Part shown: positions 18,294-27,696 of the stretch, piece after piece | Numbering within the stretch: the first letter of the stretch is position 1 | Layout: each line of letters begins with the position of its first letter | Assembly (NCBI GenBank): GCA_903821995.1 | Contig: CAIJNI010000040.1 | Span: forward strand, 124,001 to 188,000 | Direction of reading: 5' to 3' | DNA length: 64,000 bases | From: an uncultured beta proteobacterium | GTDB taxonomy: Bacteria; Pseudomonadota; Gammaproteobacteria; Burkholderiales; Burkholderiaceae | Notes under the pieces: generated by a model | What the model saw: the letters and a program-made list of their open reading frames with translations, nothing else | Told to the model about the DNA's origin: nothing | Database searches by the model: none | Position numbers and translations under genes: made by a program

Positions 18294-19472
18294 ATGAAAC
18301 AACGCATTGAGTCTTTATTACCGCCAGCTTTTTTGGGCATCCTTGGTGGTGGTCAATTAGGGCGCTTTTTTACACAAGCTGCGCAAGATTTAGGTTATAA
18401 AGTTTGTGTTTTAGACCCTGATCCTTTAAGTCCCGCAGGTGCAATAGCAGATAAACATATTCGAGCAGATTATGAAGAGCCTTCAGCCTTATCTGAAATG
18501 GCAAACATATGCCAGGCTGTTAGCACTGAGTTTGAGAATGTCCCAGCAAAAACTTTAGACTACTTTGTTTCAAGGGGGTTATTGGTTTCACCGTTAAGTT
18601 TTGCAGTATCAATTGCTCAAGATAGGATTGCTGAAAAAAGTTTTTTAAATACTCCGGATCATGCTGCTGGAATAAAATCCGCTCCATACCATACCCTATT
18701 GGAAGAGGTTGATTTAGCCACAGTCGATAGTCATTTATTTCCTGGGATTTTAAAAACTGCGCGTTTAGGCTATGACGGTAAGGGGCAAGTCTTCGTTGCA
18801 CATAGTCGCGATTTGAGGGCTGCGTGGCAGGCTATTGGAAATGTTCCTGCAGTGTTAGAAAAAAAACTTCAATTAGCCTATGAAATTTCAGCGCTTGTCG
18901 TGCGCGGCAGAGATGATGAAATTAAGCTCTACCCACTTGCTGAAAACCAGCATGTGGGAGGAATTCTACATTTGAGTCTAGTACCAGCACCGTCAATCAC
19001 TACAGAAATTGAAAGAAAGATAAATGAAGCTACGATACAAATCGTGAAGCATTTAGATTATGTTGGTGTTTTATGTATTGAATACTTTGTGTTGACTGAT
19101 GGTGAAATTGTGACCAATGAAGTTGCTCCAAGGCCCCATAACTCAGGGCATTACACTTTGGATGCCTGCGTTACGAGTCAATTTGAACAACAAGTCAGGG
19201 CCTTAGCAGGCTTACCTCTAGGAAGTACAGAGTTGCTTTGTCCTGCCGTAATGTTGAACTTACTTGGGGATATCTGGCCAACCTCAACTGATGAGGTGGT
19301 TCAGCCGCCATGGCATTTAGTTTTGAATCAGCCTATGAATAAATTGCATTTATACGGTAAATCAGAGCCTAAGATAGGACGAAAAATGGGGCATATTACT
19401 ATTTTAGGTAAGAGTACCCAAAGTATCATGGCAAGTATTCAGCAAACGATAACTAACTTAGGCATGGATTAA
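18294..19472 (+). CDS. purK: N5-carboxyaminoimidazole ribonucleotide synthase
   Basis: PurK uses ATP and bicarbonate to carboxylate AIR, feeding PurE. It is an ATP-grasp enzyme: FLGILGGGQLGRFFTQAA at the N terminus, PGILKTARLGYDGKGQ for ATP binding, and TNEVAPRPHNSGHYTLDAC near residue 280 are diagnostic. The length of 392 aa is normal. It is downstream of purE in the same unit. Confidence 0.96.
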   Translation: MKQRIESLLPPAFLGILGGGQLGRFFTQAAQDLGYKVCVLDPDPLSPAGAIADKHIRADYEEPSALSEMANICQAVSTEFENVPAKTLDYFVSRGLLVSPLSFAVSIAQDRIAEKSFLNTPDHAAGIKSAPYHTLLEEVDLATVDSHLFPGILKTARLGYDGKGQVFVAHSRDLRAAWQAIGNVPAVLEKKLQLAYEISALVVRGRDDEIKLYPLAENQHVGGILHLSLVPAPSITTEIERKINEATIQIVKHLDYVGVLCIEYFVLTDGEIVTNEVAPRPHNSGHYTLDACVTSQFEQQVRALAGLPLGSTELLCPAVMLNLLGDIWPTSTDEVVQPPWHLVLNQPMNKLHLYGKSEPKIGRKMGHITILGKSTQSIMASIQQTITNLGMD

Positions 19473-19486
19473 GTCTGTGTAATGTT

Positions 19487-20557
19487 TTGCAAACTACTAT
19501 TTACTCCCCCACGCAAGAACACATCAAGCTATTAGCCGATCAGTTACAGGCTAACGAAGTTGTTGCTATCCCAACGGAAACAGTCTATGGACTTGCGGGA
19601 AATGCTCGATCAGCTGTTGCGCTTAAGAAAATATTTGAGATTAAAAATCGTCCAGAAAATCATCCTTTAATTGTGCATTTTGCAAAACCTGATGAGTCTA
19701 CTCATCAGGCGTGGACGGAAGTTTTAGCAGAGTGGTCTAGAGAAATACCCGAGATTGCGATTCAGTTAGCACAAGCATTCTGGCCAGGTCCATTGACTTT
19801 AGTTTTACCTAAAGCCAAGTCAGTATTAAAAGAAGTGACAGGTGGACAAGACAGTGTGGGGTTAAGATGTCCATCACACCCAGTTGCTCAAGCGATATTG
19901 AAAGAGTTTGGGGGAGGATTAGCTGCACCATCAGCAAATCGATTTGGAAAAATATCACCTACCACCTCATTGCATGTTACCCAAGAATTTGTAAATGTTC
20001 GAGATGAGAATTTTTTACAGCACCATCTAGCGGTTCTTGATGGTGGCGCATGCCATATTGGTATTGAGTCAACCATTATTAACTTGTGTGACTGGAGCAC
20101 AACGGGACCTACGTTATTGCGACCTGGGATGATATCTATTGCAGAAATCGAAGAAAAAACTGGGATTGTGGTGAGTGAAAAGATTAAGAGTTCTTTACGT
20201 CACTCTGGGGGATTAATGGCGCATTACGCGCCAAAGACACTGTTGAGTTTAAAAAAGATAGATTTTAAAAATTTTGTAGCAATTCCGTATCACCGATTAG
20301 CTTATGTATACCGCAACCTTGATCATGTGGCGTTAGAAAAAGATAAGTTCCCAATGATTGATTTTTATTTGCTACCAGAGAGCGCTGAACAAATTGCGCA
20401 CAATTTATATTCTCAATTACGTGAATTAGATACCAAATCTTATGACGAGATTGTTTTTTGTCCGCTGCCTTTGGTCGGGCAGTGGCATGGCATCATGGAC
20501 CGGCTACTGCGTGCTGAACAAGGTTCTGGTACTGCTAACGATCCATCCCATCTTTGA
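19487..20557 (+). CDS. tsaC: Threonylcarbamoyl-AMP synthase (Sua5/YwlC type)
   Basis: This enzyme makes threonylcarbamoyl-AMP for the universal t6A37 modification of tRNA. The YrdC-type domain is clear: VVAIPTETVYGLAGNARS, KNRPENHPLIVHFAK, FWPGPLTLVLPK and GGLAAPSANRFGKISPTT. With 356 aa it also has the C-terminal Sua5 extension after about residue 240, starting HYAPKT. The start is a TTG at 19487 (MQTTIYSPTQEHIK); a nearby ATG is out of frame. Its 3' end overlaps the converging dacB by 23 bp. Confidence 0.92.
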   Translation: MQTTIYSPTQEHIKLLADQLQANEVVAIPTETVYGLAGNARSAVALKKIFEIKNRPENHPLIVHFAKPDESTHQAWTEVLAEWSREIPEIAIQLAQAFWPGPLTLVLPKAKSVLKEVTGGQDSVGLRCPSHPVAQAILKEFGGGLAAPSANRFGKISPTTSLHVTQEFVNVRDENFLQHHLAVLDGGACHIGIESTIINLCDWSTTGPTLLRPGMISIAEIEEKTGIVVSEKIKSSLRHSGGLMAHYAPKTLLSLKKIDFKNFVAIPYHRLAYVYRNLDHVALEKDKFPMIDFYLLPESAEQIAHNLYSQLRELDTKSYDEIVFCPLPLVGQWHGIMDRLLRAEQGSGTANDPSHL

Positions 20558-22073
20558 TGACCCAAGACAATAGGGCATCTTGAACGCTTAGACCACCTGC
20601 TGCTTTAGGATGGTTAATCATAGAAGATATTGCGTAGACTTGCCCAGATTGACTCACTACATATCCTGCGATAGATCTTACATTAGAGAGAGTGCCAGTT
20701 TTAATCAAAGCACCAGGTTGTTGAAGTGCTTGGGGGAAAAGGGGATCTGGCTTAAAAATTGGTTGCCCAATAGATGAAGGGTTTGAGAGAAAACGACGCA
20801 TCACATCCAGTAGTCGATGCTTCATCGTGCCGTCTACTCCAGCAATTGGCAGAGAACTGAGGAAGATATCACGGTATTTAGATTTAACTGAATAGATTAA
20901 AAGTTGAGTCATTTCATCAGGGGTTATTCTCTCAATATTAGAAAGCCCAGCACCATTTTCAAGAACAAGATTAGCCATATCAAGATTGAGCTGCTGTAGC
21001 CAATTTTTGATCACTCTACTACTTTCATAAGTTGAGGCAGGAGGGGTAGATTTTTCTAGTGCAAGAGTTAGAAATAGTTGTCTGGCCATAACATTATTGG
21101 AGAATTTATTAATATCTTTAACAGCATCGCTTAATTGGATTCCTTGATGAGAAAGTAGCAGTTTCGAGTTACTTGGAACGCTAGCTTCAATGACATTTGG
21201 TGCTTTTACCCATAGCCCACCGGCATCTTCCCATGAAGCCAGAATGCCTTGCTTTAGAAAATCATTGGGATTAAGAGCAACAATATTCCAGTGTACTTCA
21301 CCACATTCGGTAGAAAATTTACCCACAAAAGAAGCGGTCCATTCTTCCGGTGCATTTTTTATTACGCTCATCTTTAAGAGTTTTCCCCAGTCGTTACATG
21401 GAGTTTTAATCTGAATGATGCGATTATCTATTTTTAATTGAGATAGTCGTGGGGTATAGGTGATATCAGGTTTGCCATTGATATGTGTAATGTTGAATGA
21501 AATTGTTTGGAATGCATAGAGCAAAGGATCGGGCGCAACATTATAAGATCTAGAAAGCTCCCCATCGCCTGGGGCAGTAGACTTTACATTGGAGTTATAA
21601 GCACTTCGGTCGAATATTAAATTGCCATCAATTTTTTCTATACCCAGCTGACGTAAATTTGACATGATGTTAGAGAGCTCTTCTGGAACAAACTTGGGAT
21701 CCCCAGTACCCTGAAGAATTAAATCGCCTTTTAGGAGACCTCGATCAATTAATCCGTTAGTAAATATATTAGTTTTCCAACGATACTGGGGACCCAAAAT
21801 ATCTAAAGCAGACATTGTGGTTAACAGTTTCATGGTGGAAGCTGGGTTCATCGCAAGATGAGGTTGCCAAGTCAGCAATGGTTTGTGGCCATCATTTTTA
21901 GATAAGCGGACAATAGAAAAGGCAATTGCAGAGTCTGGTAATCCAGAATTTATAAGGGCTTTTTTAACTTCTGGAGGGATTTTGTCTTGATTTATAGTGT
22001 GAGCAAAAGAAACAAAGCTTAAGCTATTGAGTTGTAATAGACAGAACAATACGAGTAGTTTATAAATTTTCAT
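20535..22073 (-). CDS. dacB: D-alanyl-D-alanine carboxypeptidase/endopeptidase (PBP4 type)
   Basis: DacB is a periplasmic low-molecular-mass class C penicillin-binding protein that trims or cleaves peptidoglycan cross-links. An N-terminal signal peptide (residues 1-24, ending SFAH) is followed by the serine motif STMK at 79-82, the FSNN motif in DINKFSNNVMAR, and KTGTLSNVRSIAGYV as the KTG box. The insert domain of the S13 family fits the 512 aa length. It is divergent from the HU gene, and its end overlaps tsaC by 23 bp. Confidence 0.93.
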   Translation of the reverse strand: MKIYKLLVLFCLLQLNSLSFVSFAHTINQDKIPPEVKKALINSGLPDSAIAFSIVRLSKNDGHKPLLTWQPHLAMNPASTMKLLTTMSALDILGPQYRWKTNIFTNGLIDRGLLKGDLILQGTGDPKFVPEELSNIMSNLRQLGIEKIDGNLIFDRSAYNSNVKSTAPGDGELSRSYNVAPDPLLYAFQTISFNITHINGKPDITYTPRLSQLKIDNRIIQIKTPCNDWGKLLKMSVIKNAPEEWTASFVGKFSTECGEVHWNIVALNPNDFLKQGILASWEDAGGLWVKAPNVIEASVPSNSKLLLSHQGIQLSDAVKDINKFSNNVMARQLFLTLALEKSTPPASTYESSRVIKNWLQQLNLDMANLVLENGAGLSNIERITPDEMTQLLIYSVKSKYRDIFLSSLPIAGVDGTMKHRLLDVMRRFLSNPSSIGQPIFKPDPLFPQALQQPGALIKTGTLSNVRSIAGYVVSQSGQVYAISSMINHPKAAGGLSVQDALLSWVIKDGMDR

Positions 22074-22226
22074 AATTAACAGAGACCAGAGATCTGGCTT
22101 AAGTATAAATAGATAAGATAGGTAGCTTGCATTTTTTTATATTGACTCACTACAACTTAATCTCAAAGGACAGTCAAGAAGAGCTAGAATATGAAAAGAT
22201 AATTAAAACAAAACATTGGAGGCATG

Positions 22227-22502
22227 ATGAATAAAAGTGATTTGATTCTGCAAATAGCTCTTGGTGCAGATATTTCTCAAGAAAAAGCCGAAGGTGTTTT
22301 AGACGTCTTTTTAAGAATAATTCAGGTGCAATTGGAAGCAGGTGAGTCTGTCCAAATGGTAGGATTTGGAACTTTTACAGCCCAAGAAAGAACTGCCAGA
22401 ATGGGAAGAAACCCAAAAACGGGTGAACAAATACAAATTGGGGCTTCTCGCTCAGTAAAATTCTCAGCAGGAAAAGCTTTCAAAGAAGAACTAAATCAAT
22501 AA
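22227..22502 (+). CDS. HU family DNA-binding protein
   Basis: The 91-residue protein is a histone-like HU/IHF family member: MNKSDLILQIALGADISQEKAE at the N terminus, VQMVGFGTFTAQERTARMGRNP for the beta-arm, and FSAGKAFKEELNQ at the end. HU dimers bend DNA and organise the nucleoid. Two ATGs lie in tandem; I chose the second because GGAGG at 22218-22222 is only one base from the first. It could be named hupB-like, but I cannot separate HU variants from sequence alone. Confidence 0.92.
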   Translation: MNKSDLILQIALGADISQEKAEGVLDVFLRIIQVQLEAGESVQMVGFGTFTAQERTARMGRNPKTGEQIQIGASRSVKFSAGKAFKEELNQ

Positions 22503-22532
22503 TTTTTTAAAAATAAATAGCAGAGGTATATT

Positions 22533-23678
22533 GTGGCTCCCATTACAAATATTGAAGATTTACGAGTTTTACATGAACGCCGTGTTCCCCGAATGTTTTA
22601 TGACTATGTAGATACTGGATCTTGGACTGAAAGCACCTATCGTGCCAACGAGAGCGATTTTCAGAAAATTAAGTTTAGACAACGTGTGGCGATTAATATG
22701 GATAACAGAAGCATTGCATCGACCATGCTCGGCGAATCCGTATCAATGCCAGTTGCTTTATCTCCTGTTGGGATGACAGGGATGCAGCATGCAGATGGTG
22801 AGATTCTTGTTGCTAAAGCAGCTGATAAATTTGGTGTACCGTATTGTTTGTCAACAATGAGTATTTGTTCTATGGAAGAGGTTGCTAAACATAGTAAAGC
22901 CCCGTTTTGGTTTCAGTTATATGTTATGAGGGACAAAAAATTTGTAGCCAAACTAATTGAAAGAGCTAAGGCAGTTAATTGTTCGGCCTTAGTTTTAACT
23001 TTAGACTTACAGATCTTAGGTCAAAGACATAAAGATATTAAAAATGGGCTTTCCGCACCCCCAAAGTTAACTCTTAAAAGTATGATGAACTTAATGACTA
23101 AGCCGGGATGGTGTATGGAGATGTTACAAACCTCCAATCGACAATTTGGCAATATTGTGGGGCACGTTGATGGTGTAGATGATATGGCCTCTTTAAGTGA
23201 TTGGACCGCGGGTCAATTTGACCCAACTCTCGATTGGGATGAAGTAGAGTGGATCAAAAAACAATGGGGAGGAAAACTCATTCTTAAAGGTATTATTGAT
23301 CCAGAAGATGCTGTTTTAGCTAAGAATAGTGGCGCTGATGCCCTCATTGTCTCAAATCACGGTGGAAGACAATTAGATGGAGCGCCATCAACAATACAAG
23401 CATTGCCAGGCGTGATTGATGCAGTTGGACCGGGGGTTGAAGTGTGGTTAGACAGCGGTATTAGATCAGGTCAGGATGTTATTAAGGCCTTAGCACTTGG
23501 GGCTACTGGTACTATGATTGGCCGGTCTTATATTTACGGTTTGGGAGCAATGGGTGAAGCGGGAGTTACTAAAGCCCTAGAAATCATAGCCAAAGAGCTT
23601 GATCTAACAATGGCATTTTGTGGTTTAAAAGATGTCCGGGACGTCAGTTCAAAGATCTTGTTTCCCGGAACGTATTAA
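22533..23678 (+). CDS. FMN-dependent alpha-hydroxy acid dehydrogenase (LldD-like)
   Basis: This is a flavoenzyme that oxidises L-lactate or a related 2-hydroxy acid at the membrane face. The sequences RVPRMFYDYVDTGSWTE, SPVGMTGMQHADGEILVAKAA, PFWFQLYVMRD, SNHGGRQLDGAPST (with the catalytic histidine) and DSGIRSGQDVIKALALGA match the LldD/glycolate oxidase family. The length of 381 aa is right. GTG at 22533 is the start. It could be LldD or a mandelate dehydrogenase relative; L-lactate is the likeliest substrate. It ends one base from the converging SDR. Confidence 0.9.
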   Translation: MAPITNIEDLRVLHERRVPRMFYDYVDTGSWTESTYRANESDFQKIKFRQRVAINMDNRSIASTMLGESVSMPVALSPVGMTGMQHADGEILVAKAADKFGVPYCLSTMSICSMEEVAKHSKAPFWFQLYVMRDKKFVAKLIERAKAVNCSALVLTLDLQILGQRHKDIKNGLSAPPKLTLKSMMNLMTKPGWCMEMLQTSNRQFGNIVGHVDGVDDMASLSDWTAGQFDPTLDWDEVEWIKKQWGGKLILKGIIDPEDAVLAKNSGADALIVSNHGGRQLDGAPSTIQALPGVIDAVGPGVEVWLDSGIRSGQDVIKALALGATGTMIGRSYIYGLGAMGEAGVTKALEIIAKELDLTMAFCGLKDVRDVSSKILFPGTY

Positions 23679-24425
23679 TTAACGACCGCCTGAGACGTCA
23701 ATGAGTGCGCCATGGATATAGCTGGCGTCATCTGAGCAAAGCCACATAACAGTTTGAGCAACCTCAGATGGTGTACCCACTCTCCCAAGGGGGACACCAC
23801 TTGCCCATTTCTCAATCACTGGAATTCCACCATGCGCATTATGAATCTCAGTACGAATTAGGCCAGGCCGAAGCGCTGCAACCCGAATACCATCCATACC
23901 AACTTCTTTGGCAAGTGCTAGAGTAAAGCTATCAACAGCACCTTTAGAAGCAGCATAGTGAGTTTCTTTAGCGATTCCACCCGTCCTTGAGGCTGCAGAT
24001 GACATCAGAATAATTTTCCCACCTGTGCCGCCCAATTTGGTTGACATCCGTTTTACAGCTTCTCTTGTAGTTAACATCAGGCCGATAACATTAATTCCAA
24101 AGACTTCCGACAGTTGGGCGGTTGAAACCTCAGTGATATGTACTTCGCCGCCAACGATCCCAGCATTTGCAACGACGGTATCGAGCTTACCGAGCTTATC
24201 AACTTCTTTGAATAAACGAACAATATCAGCTTCAATGCCGCAATCAGCTTGAATGGCACAGCCATCTCCACCTGCGGCCTTGATTTTAGCAACAACATTG
24301 TTAGCTTCAGAAATATTTTTAGCATAATTAACAACCACAAAATAATCTTTTGAGCCTGCGAGTTCTGCAATGGATGCGCCAATACCTCGACTGGCACCCG
24401 TAATTAGTATGATTTTTTTCTGCAT
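23679..24425 (-). CDS. SDR family oxidoreductase
   Basis: A classical short-chain dehydrogenase: Rossmann motif TGASRGIGASIAE at residues 8-20, VVANAGIVGG near 85, active-site Ser followed by YAASK near 155, and RPGLIRTEI. It most resembles the FabG-like family and could reduce a ketone or aldehyde with NAD(P)H. The exact substrate is not visible. It ends flush with the lldD-like gene and has GGAGA 7 nt before its ATG. Confidence 0.88.
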   Translation of the reverse strand: MQKKIILITGASRGIGASIAELAGSKDYFVVVNYAKNISEANNVVAKIKAAGGDGCAIQADCGIEADIVRLFKEVDKLGKLDTVVANAGIVGGEVHITEVSTAQLSEVFGINVIGLMLTTREAVKRMSTKLGGTGGKIILMSSAASRTGGIAKETHYAASKGAVDSFTLALAKEVGMDGIRVAALRPGLIRTEIHNAHGGIPVIEKWASGVPLGRVGTPSEVAQTVMWLCSDDASYIHGALIDVSGGR

Positions 24426-24481
24426 TTTCTCTCCAATGTAATTTTTAGTCTTTATATTAAAACACGAACACCAAAAACTGT

Positions 24482-26242
24482 TTATTTCTGATTGATTTTT
24501 AAAAACTCGGCAAGTTCTATATTGTTGTTATTCAGTTCGAAAATAAGTTCAGTTTTAAGAGTCTCATCTTGATAGCTACGGGATTGCGATATTTTCTGGC
24601 AAGTGCTAATTATTTTAGTAGCATGGATAATCTGAGCTCCCCCGATGATTTTATGAATTAATTTTCTATATTCAGGCTCTTGCACAGGACTAAAAAGATT
24701 TTTGAGATCTAAAATAATCTCTTGATGTGTGTGGAGGAGGGCTTGGATAATCTCAAATTGTGTGCGTTGATGGTTTCCCGCATATTTTTTAAGCGTCAAT
24801 AAATCCCAAGTTTTAAAGCGGGGTGGCGTAAAGATTTGATTGATAGAATTTTTAAGTGTTAATAGATCTACAGGTTTAGTGAGAACATTTTCAAAACCAA
24901 ACTTCATATAGTTCATTTTTTGTTTTTGAGAATAGAAATTAGCAGTTAGTCCTAATACTTTAATATTTGGATATAGTTGTTTAATTTGAAGTGCTAAATC
25001 TTGGCCACTCATTTGAGGCATTGATTCATCCGTGATGATTAAATCGAATGTTCTTTTGCTAAGAATATGGAGGGCTTCAAAGCCACTTTTTGCGATCATA
25101 GAGTTAAAACCTAATTGAGCCATCTGATACTGAAGCACCTCAACGCATGCAAGATGATCATCGACTAGAAGTATTGACAGACCTTGATTGTCAACGAAGT
25201 CAAATTGAGAACCTTTGGTTTTAAACTTAGCATCTGGGCGCAGTAAAGGGCTTGCGCTAGATCGCTTTAATGAAAGCCGAAATTTAACGGTTGTTCCGAG
25301 ATTTTCATGGCTATCAATGATGAGTTCGCTACCCATTGATTTGAGCAATCCCTGACAGATGGAAAGTCCAAGTCCTGTCCCATTGCTTTGCTTTTGTAGT
25401 ATGTTTTCACCTTGTTCATATGGCTGAATGAGTCGTGAGATATCTATCGTGCTGATACCACACCCTGTGTCAGCAATACTAATTTCAAGCAGTTGTTCGG
25501 CAAAGCTATCGCATAAAACATAGCAAGACACTTTAATGTTGCCAAATCGTGTAAATTTAATTGAGTTACTCAGTAAATTTTGCAAGATCTGACGAAGCCG
25601 CAAGGGATCTAAAAGAAGGCTTGGCGCTAATGTTGGGTCAAGAAATACCTCTAATTCTGTATGGTTTTTTTCGACAAGAGAAATAAACGGTTGTAAGGTA
25701 TTGTTAATTAAATCTTTGGTGTTAGTTGGACAAAAATTAGGCGGATTTTTGCCAGCCTCAATTTTTGATAGATGAAGTACCTGATTTAAAACCTCCAATA
25801 AAGAGGTAGAGGCTTGCTGGGCGCTTAATAATAAATTTCTACAGTCTTTAGGAATGGAATGATCATTAAGTAATAACTCATGTATGCCAAAGATTGCTTG
25901 CATAGGATTGCGGATCTCATGACTAATGGTGGCAACAAAATTATTTTTCTCATGAATAGCTTGATCTGCTAGTCTCTTGCAATTCAAAGTATATTTGATT
26001 TTCTTTCGATAGCTTAAGTAGATTTTTTTAAATTTTAGGGTAACTAAAAGTAAGCATAGTACGATACCTAATAAACATAAAATGAGCCCCAAAAAAATAG
26101 AGCCTACTTTAGGGTGCTGAAGAGCTAGGAATCCATCCTCCGGTAGAAGGATGAAATACAAAAATATAATTACAACAAGACTAAAGAAGCTAGATAGTCC
26201 TATGCGCCTAAGATTGAAGCATTGAGAAATTAATTTAATCAA
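24482..26242 (-). CDS. Hybrid sensor histidine kinase with receiver and HPt domains
   Basis: Domain order: two membrane segments (about residues 14-33 and 47-70) with only a short loop between; a short linker; HisKA with H108 in ATISHEIRNPMQ; HATPase_c with QNLLSNSIKF (N box), ADTGCGIS and NGTGLGLSICQGLL; receiver with DD at 361-362, phospho-acceptor D405, T433 and K456; and a C-terminal HPt-like segment with IHKIIGGAQIIHA, where H530 fits the phosphotransfer histidine. This is a BvgS/EvgS-type phosphorelay without periplasmic sensing modules. The adjacent response regulator, 18 bp upstream, is the likely partner. What it senses is unknown. Confidence 0.92.
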   Translation of the reverse strand: MIKLISQCFNLRRIGLSSFFSLVVIIFLYFILLPEDGFLALQHPKVGSIFLGLILCLLGIVLCLLLVTLKFKKIYLSYRKKIKYTLNCKRLADQAIHEKNNFVATISHEIRNPMQAIFGIHELLLNDHSIPKDCRNLLLSAQQASTSLLEVLNQVLHLSKIEAGKNPPNFCPTNTKDLINNTLQPFISLVEKNHTELEVFLDPTLAPSLLLDPLRLRQILQNLLSNSIKFTRFGNIKVSCYVLCDSFAEQLLEISIADTGCGISTIDISRLIQPYEQGENILQKQSNGTGLGLSICQGLLKSMGSELIIDSHENLGTTVKFRLSLKRSSASPLLRPDAKFKTKGSQFDFVDNQGLSILLVDDHLACVEVLQYQMAQLGFNSMIAKSGFEALHILSKRTFDLIITDESMPQMSGQDLALQIKQLYPNIKVLGLTANFYSQKQKMNYMKFGFENVLTKPVDLLTLKNSINQIFTPPRFKTWDLLTLKKYAGNHQRTQFEIIQALLHTHQEIILDLKNLFSPVQEPEYRKLIHKIIGGAQIIHATKIISTCQKISQSRSYQDETLKTELIFELNNNNIELAEFLKINQK

Positions 26243-26260
26243 GGTGTAATAGATTAATGG

Positions 26261-26884
26261 TTAACTGTCACAGACTTTATTTTCTCGACAAAAATTGATT
26301 AAATCAGCAATGTTACTAACTCCTAGTTTTTCATAAAGTCGACTTTTATATGTCGCAACAGTTTTATTGCTGATGTGAAGTTTTTTAGATATCTCATGGT
26401 TAGGCATACCCTTACCTAAAAGCTTGAGAACTTGAAATTCTCGATCAGAAATAAGATTTAATTTCTCATCATCGCAAAGACTAAGTAAGCCATTAGCCGC
26501 TGTTGAAAAGAAGCTATAACCCTGTGAAACGGCGACACATGCAGTCAGAATGATATGACCTGATACAGTTTTATTGATATAACCGTGACCGCCGAGTGAT
26601 CGTACTCGTCCACCGTAAACTCTTTCTTCTAGGCTAGATAATATTAATAACCTGATATTAGGTAAAATAATTTTCAGACGTCTAATAAGATCAAAGCCAT
26701 CTGTCTTTGGCATATCTAGATCAAGAATAATTAAATCCGGAAGTAAATCCTTTGCCTGTGATAAGCATGTGTCACCATCATGAGCGGTACCCACCACACT
26801 AAAGGTGATTTGATTTTCTAAAAGCCCCTTTAAAGCGAGCAACATTGCTGGATGATCATCAGCAAGTAAAATTCGAGTGATCAT
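26261..26884 (-). CDS. NarL/BvgA-family response regulator
   Basis: The receiver has DD at residues 9-10, phospho-acceptor D55 in LIILDLDMPKTDG, and K105. The C-terminal LuxR-type helix-turn-helix is LISDREFQVLKLLGKG followed by NHEISKKLHISNKTVATYK. The 207 aa length and sequence resemble BvgA and EvgA, the partners of BvgS-like phosphorelays. It overlaps the EAL-like gene by 4 bp (ATGA) and precedes the kinase gene, so all three form an operon. Its targets are unknown; the palindrome at 27780-27795 is a candidate. Confidence 0.93.
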   Translation of the reverse strand: MITRILLADDHPAMLLALKGLLENQITFSVVGTAHDGDTCLSQAKDLLPDLIILDLDMPKTDGFDLIRRLKIILPNIRLLILSSLEERVYGGRVRSLGGHGYINKTVSGHIILTACVAVSQGYSFFSTAANGLLSLCDDEKLNLISDREFQVLKLLGKGMPNHEISKKLHISNKTVATYKSRLYEKLGVSNIADLINFCRENKVCDS

Positions 26885-27696
26885 AAGATTTCTCCATCTT
26901 TCATTTTGGTCGATGGGGTGGTTAATTTGTGCATACTGGCGATAAGGCTATCTTTTATTCTTAAAATTTGATACTTAGTAACTGCTGGCATTAAAAGTGG
27001 TCCATAACAAAATTCAATTAAATTTTTTCTTGCAAAGTTGAAATCATGAACTAAAGAAATACCCCCGCTATAAGTATGGAATTTCTTTTGCAAACTAGCG
27101 GATAATACTTTTTGAAATATTTCAGATGAATAGGACGTTTGGCTTGCTGCACGAATGAGAGTTAATGAAAAATGAACCCCCTTAAAGAAAGGAGACTCTA
27201 AACAATGAAATTCTTCTTTAGTTCCAGAAAAGTCATAGATTTCAAATTTGACACCTAGCCTGATGAATTGTTGTAGAGTGCTCTCAACGTTATTGAGTGA
27301 ACTCGTTGTTATTCCAGATAAAGGGATAGAGATTAATCCAACGGGCAGATAGGATTCAACTAGACAACTCTTTAAGAGATGAGTTTGCTGAGGGTCCAAA
27401 AGAGTATCCACTCGCATGGGGATTAAGGTATGAATTGCTCGTCCATGACAATGCCAAAAGGCAAGGTTATTAAGACATTCCTTAAAATGCATACTTGGAT
27501 TAGATGAATAATGGGTTAATAGGTCCTTGCATATAACACCCTGAAAAGTGTGGGACTGGTTACAAAAAAATGGCTCTAAATTGATAACTTGCTGAGCGAA
27601 GGTATGATGTGCTTGCTCTGGAGTTGATTGATTCGCCAAGGCCTTTCTAGAGACTAATTTTTTGACGTAGGAATAGATACCTTTTGAATGACTCAT
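26881..27696 (-). CDS. Degenerate EAL-domain protein
   Basis: The 271 residues follow the outline of an EAL (c-di-GMP phosphodiesterase) domain: LIPMRVDTLLDPQQTHLL in place of VNLSARQLLDP, FIRLGVKFEIYDFSG in place of LRxLGVxLALDDFG, and FCYGPLLMP in place of the closing QGYxFGRPLP. The catalytic residues are missing. IPLSG (124-128) replaces the E-x-T-E stretch, the first Asp of DDFG is Tyr (154), and SGGIS (210-214) replaces AEGVE. It should bind no metal and hydrolyse nothing; relatives such as YdiV act by protein binding. It is the first gene of the response regulator-kinase operon. The fold call is from pattern alone. Confidence 0.65.
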   Translation of the reverse strand: MSHSKGIYSYVKKLVSRKALANQSTPEQAHHTFAQQVINLEPFFCNQSHTFQGVICKDLLTHYSSNPSMHFKECLNNLAFWHCHGRAIHTLIPMRVDTLLDPQQTHLLKSCLVESYLPVGLISIPLSGITTSSLNNVESTLQQFIRLGVKFEIYDFSGTKEEFHCLESPFFKGVHFSLTLIRAASQTSYSSEIFQKVLSASLQKKFHTYSGGISLVHDFNFARKNLIEFCYGPLLMPAVTKYQILRIKDSLIASMHKLTTPSTKMKDGEIL

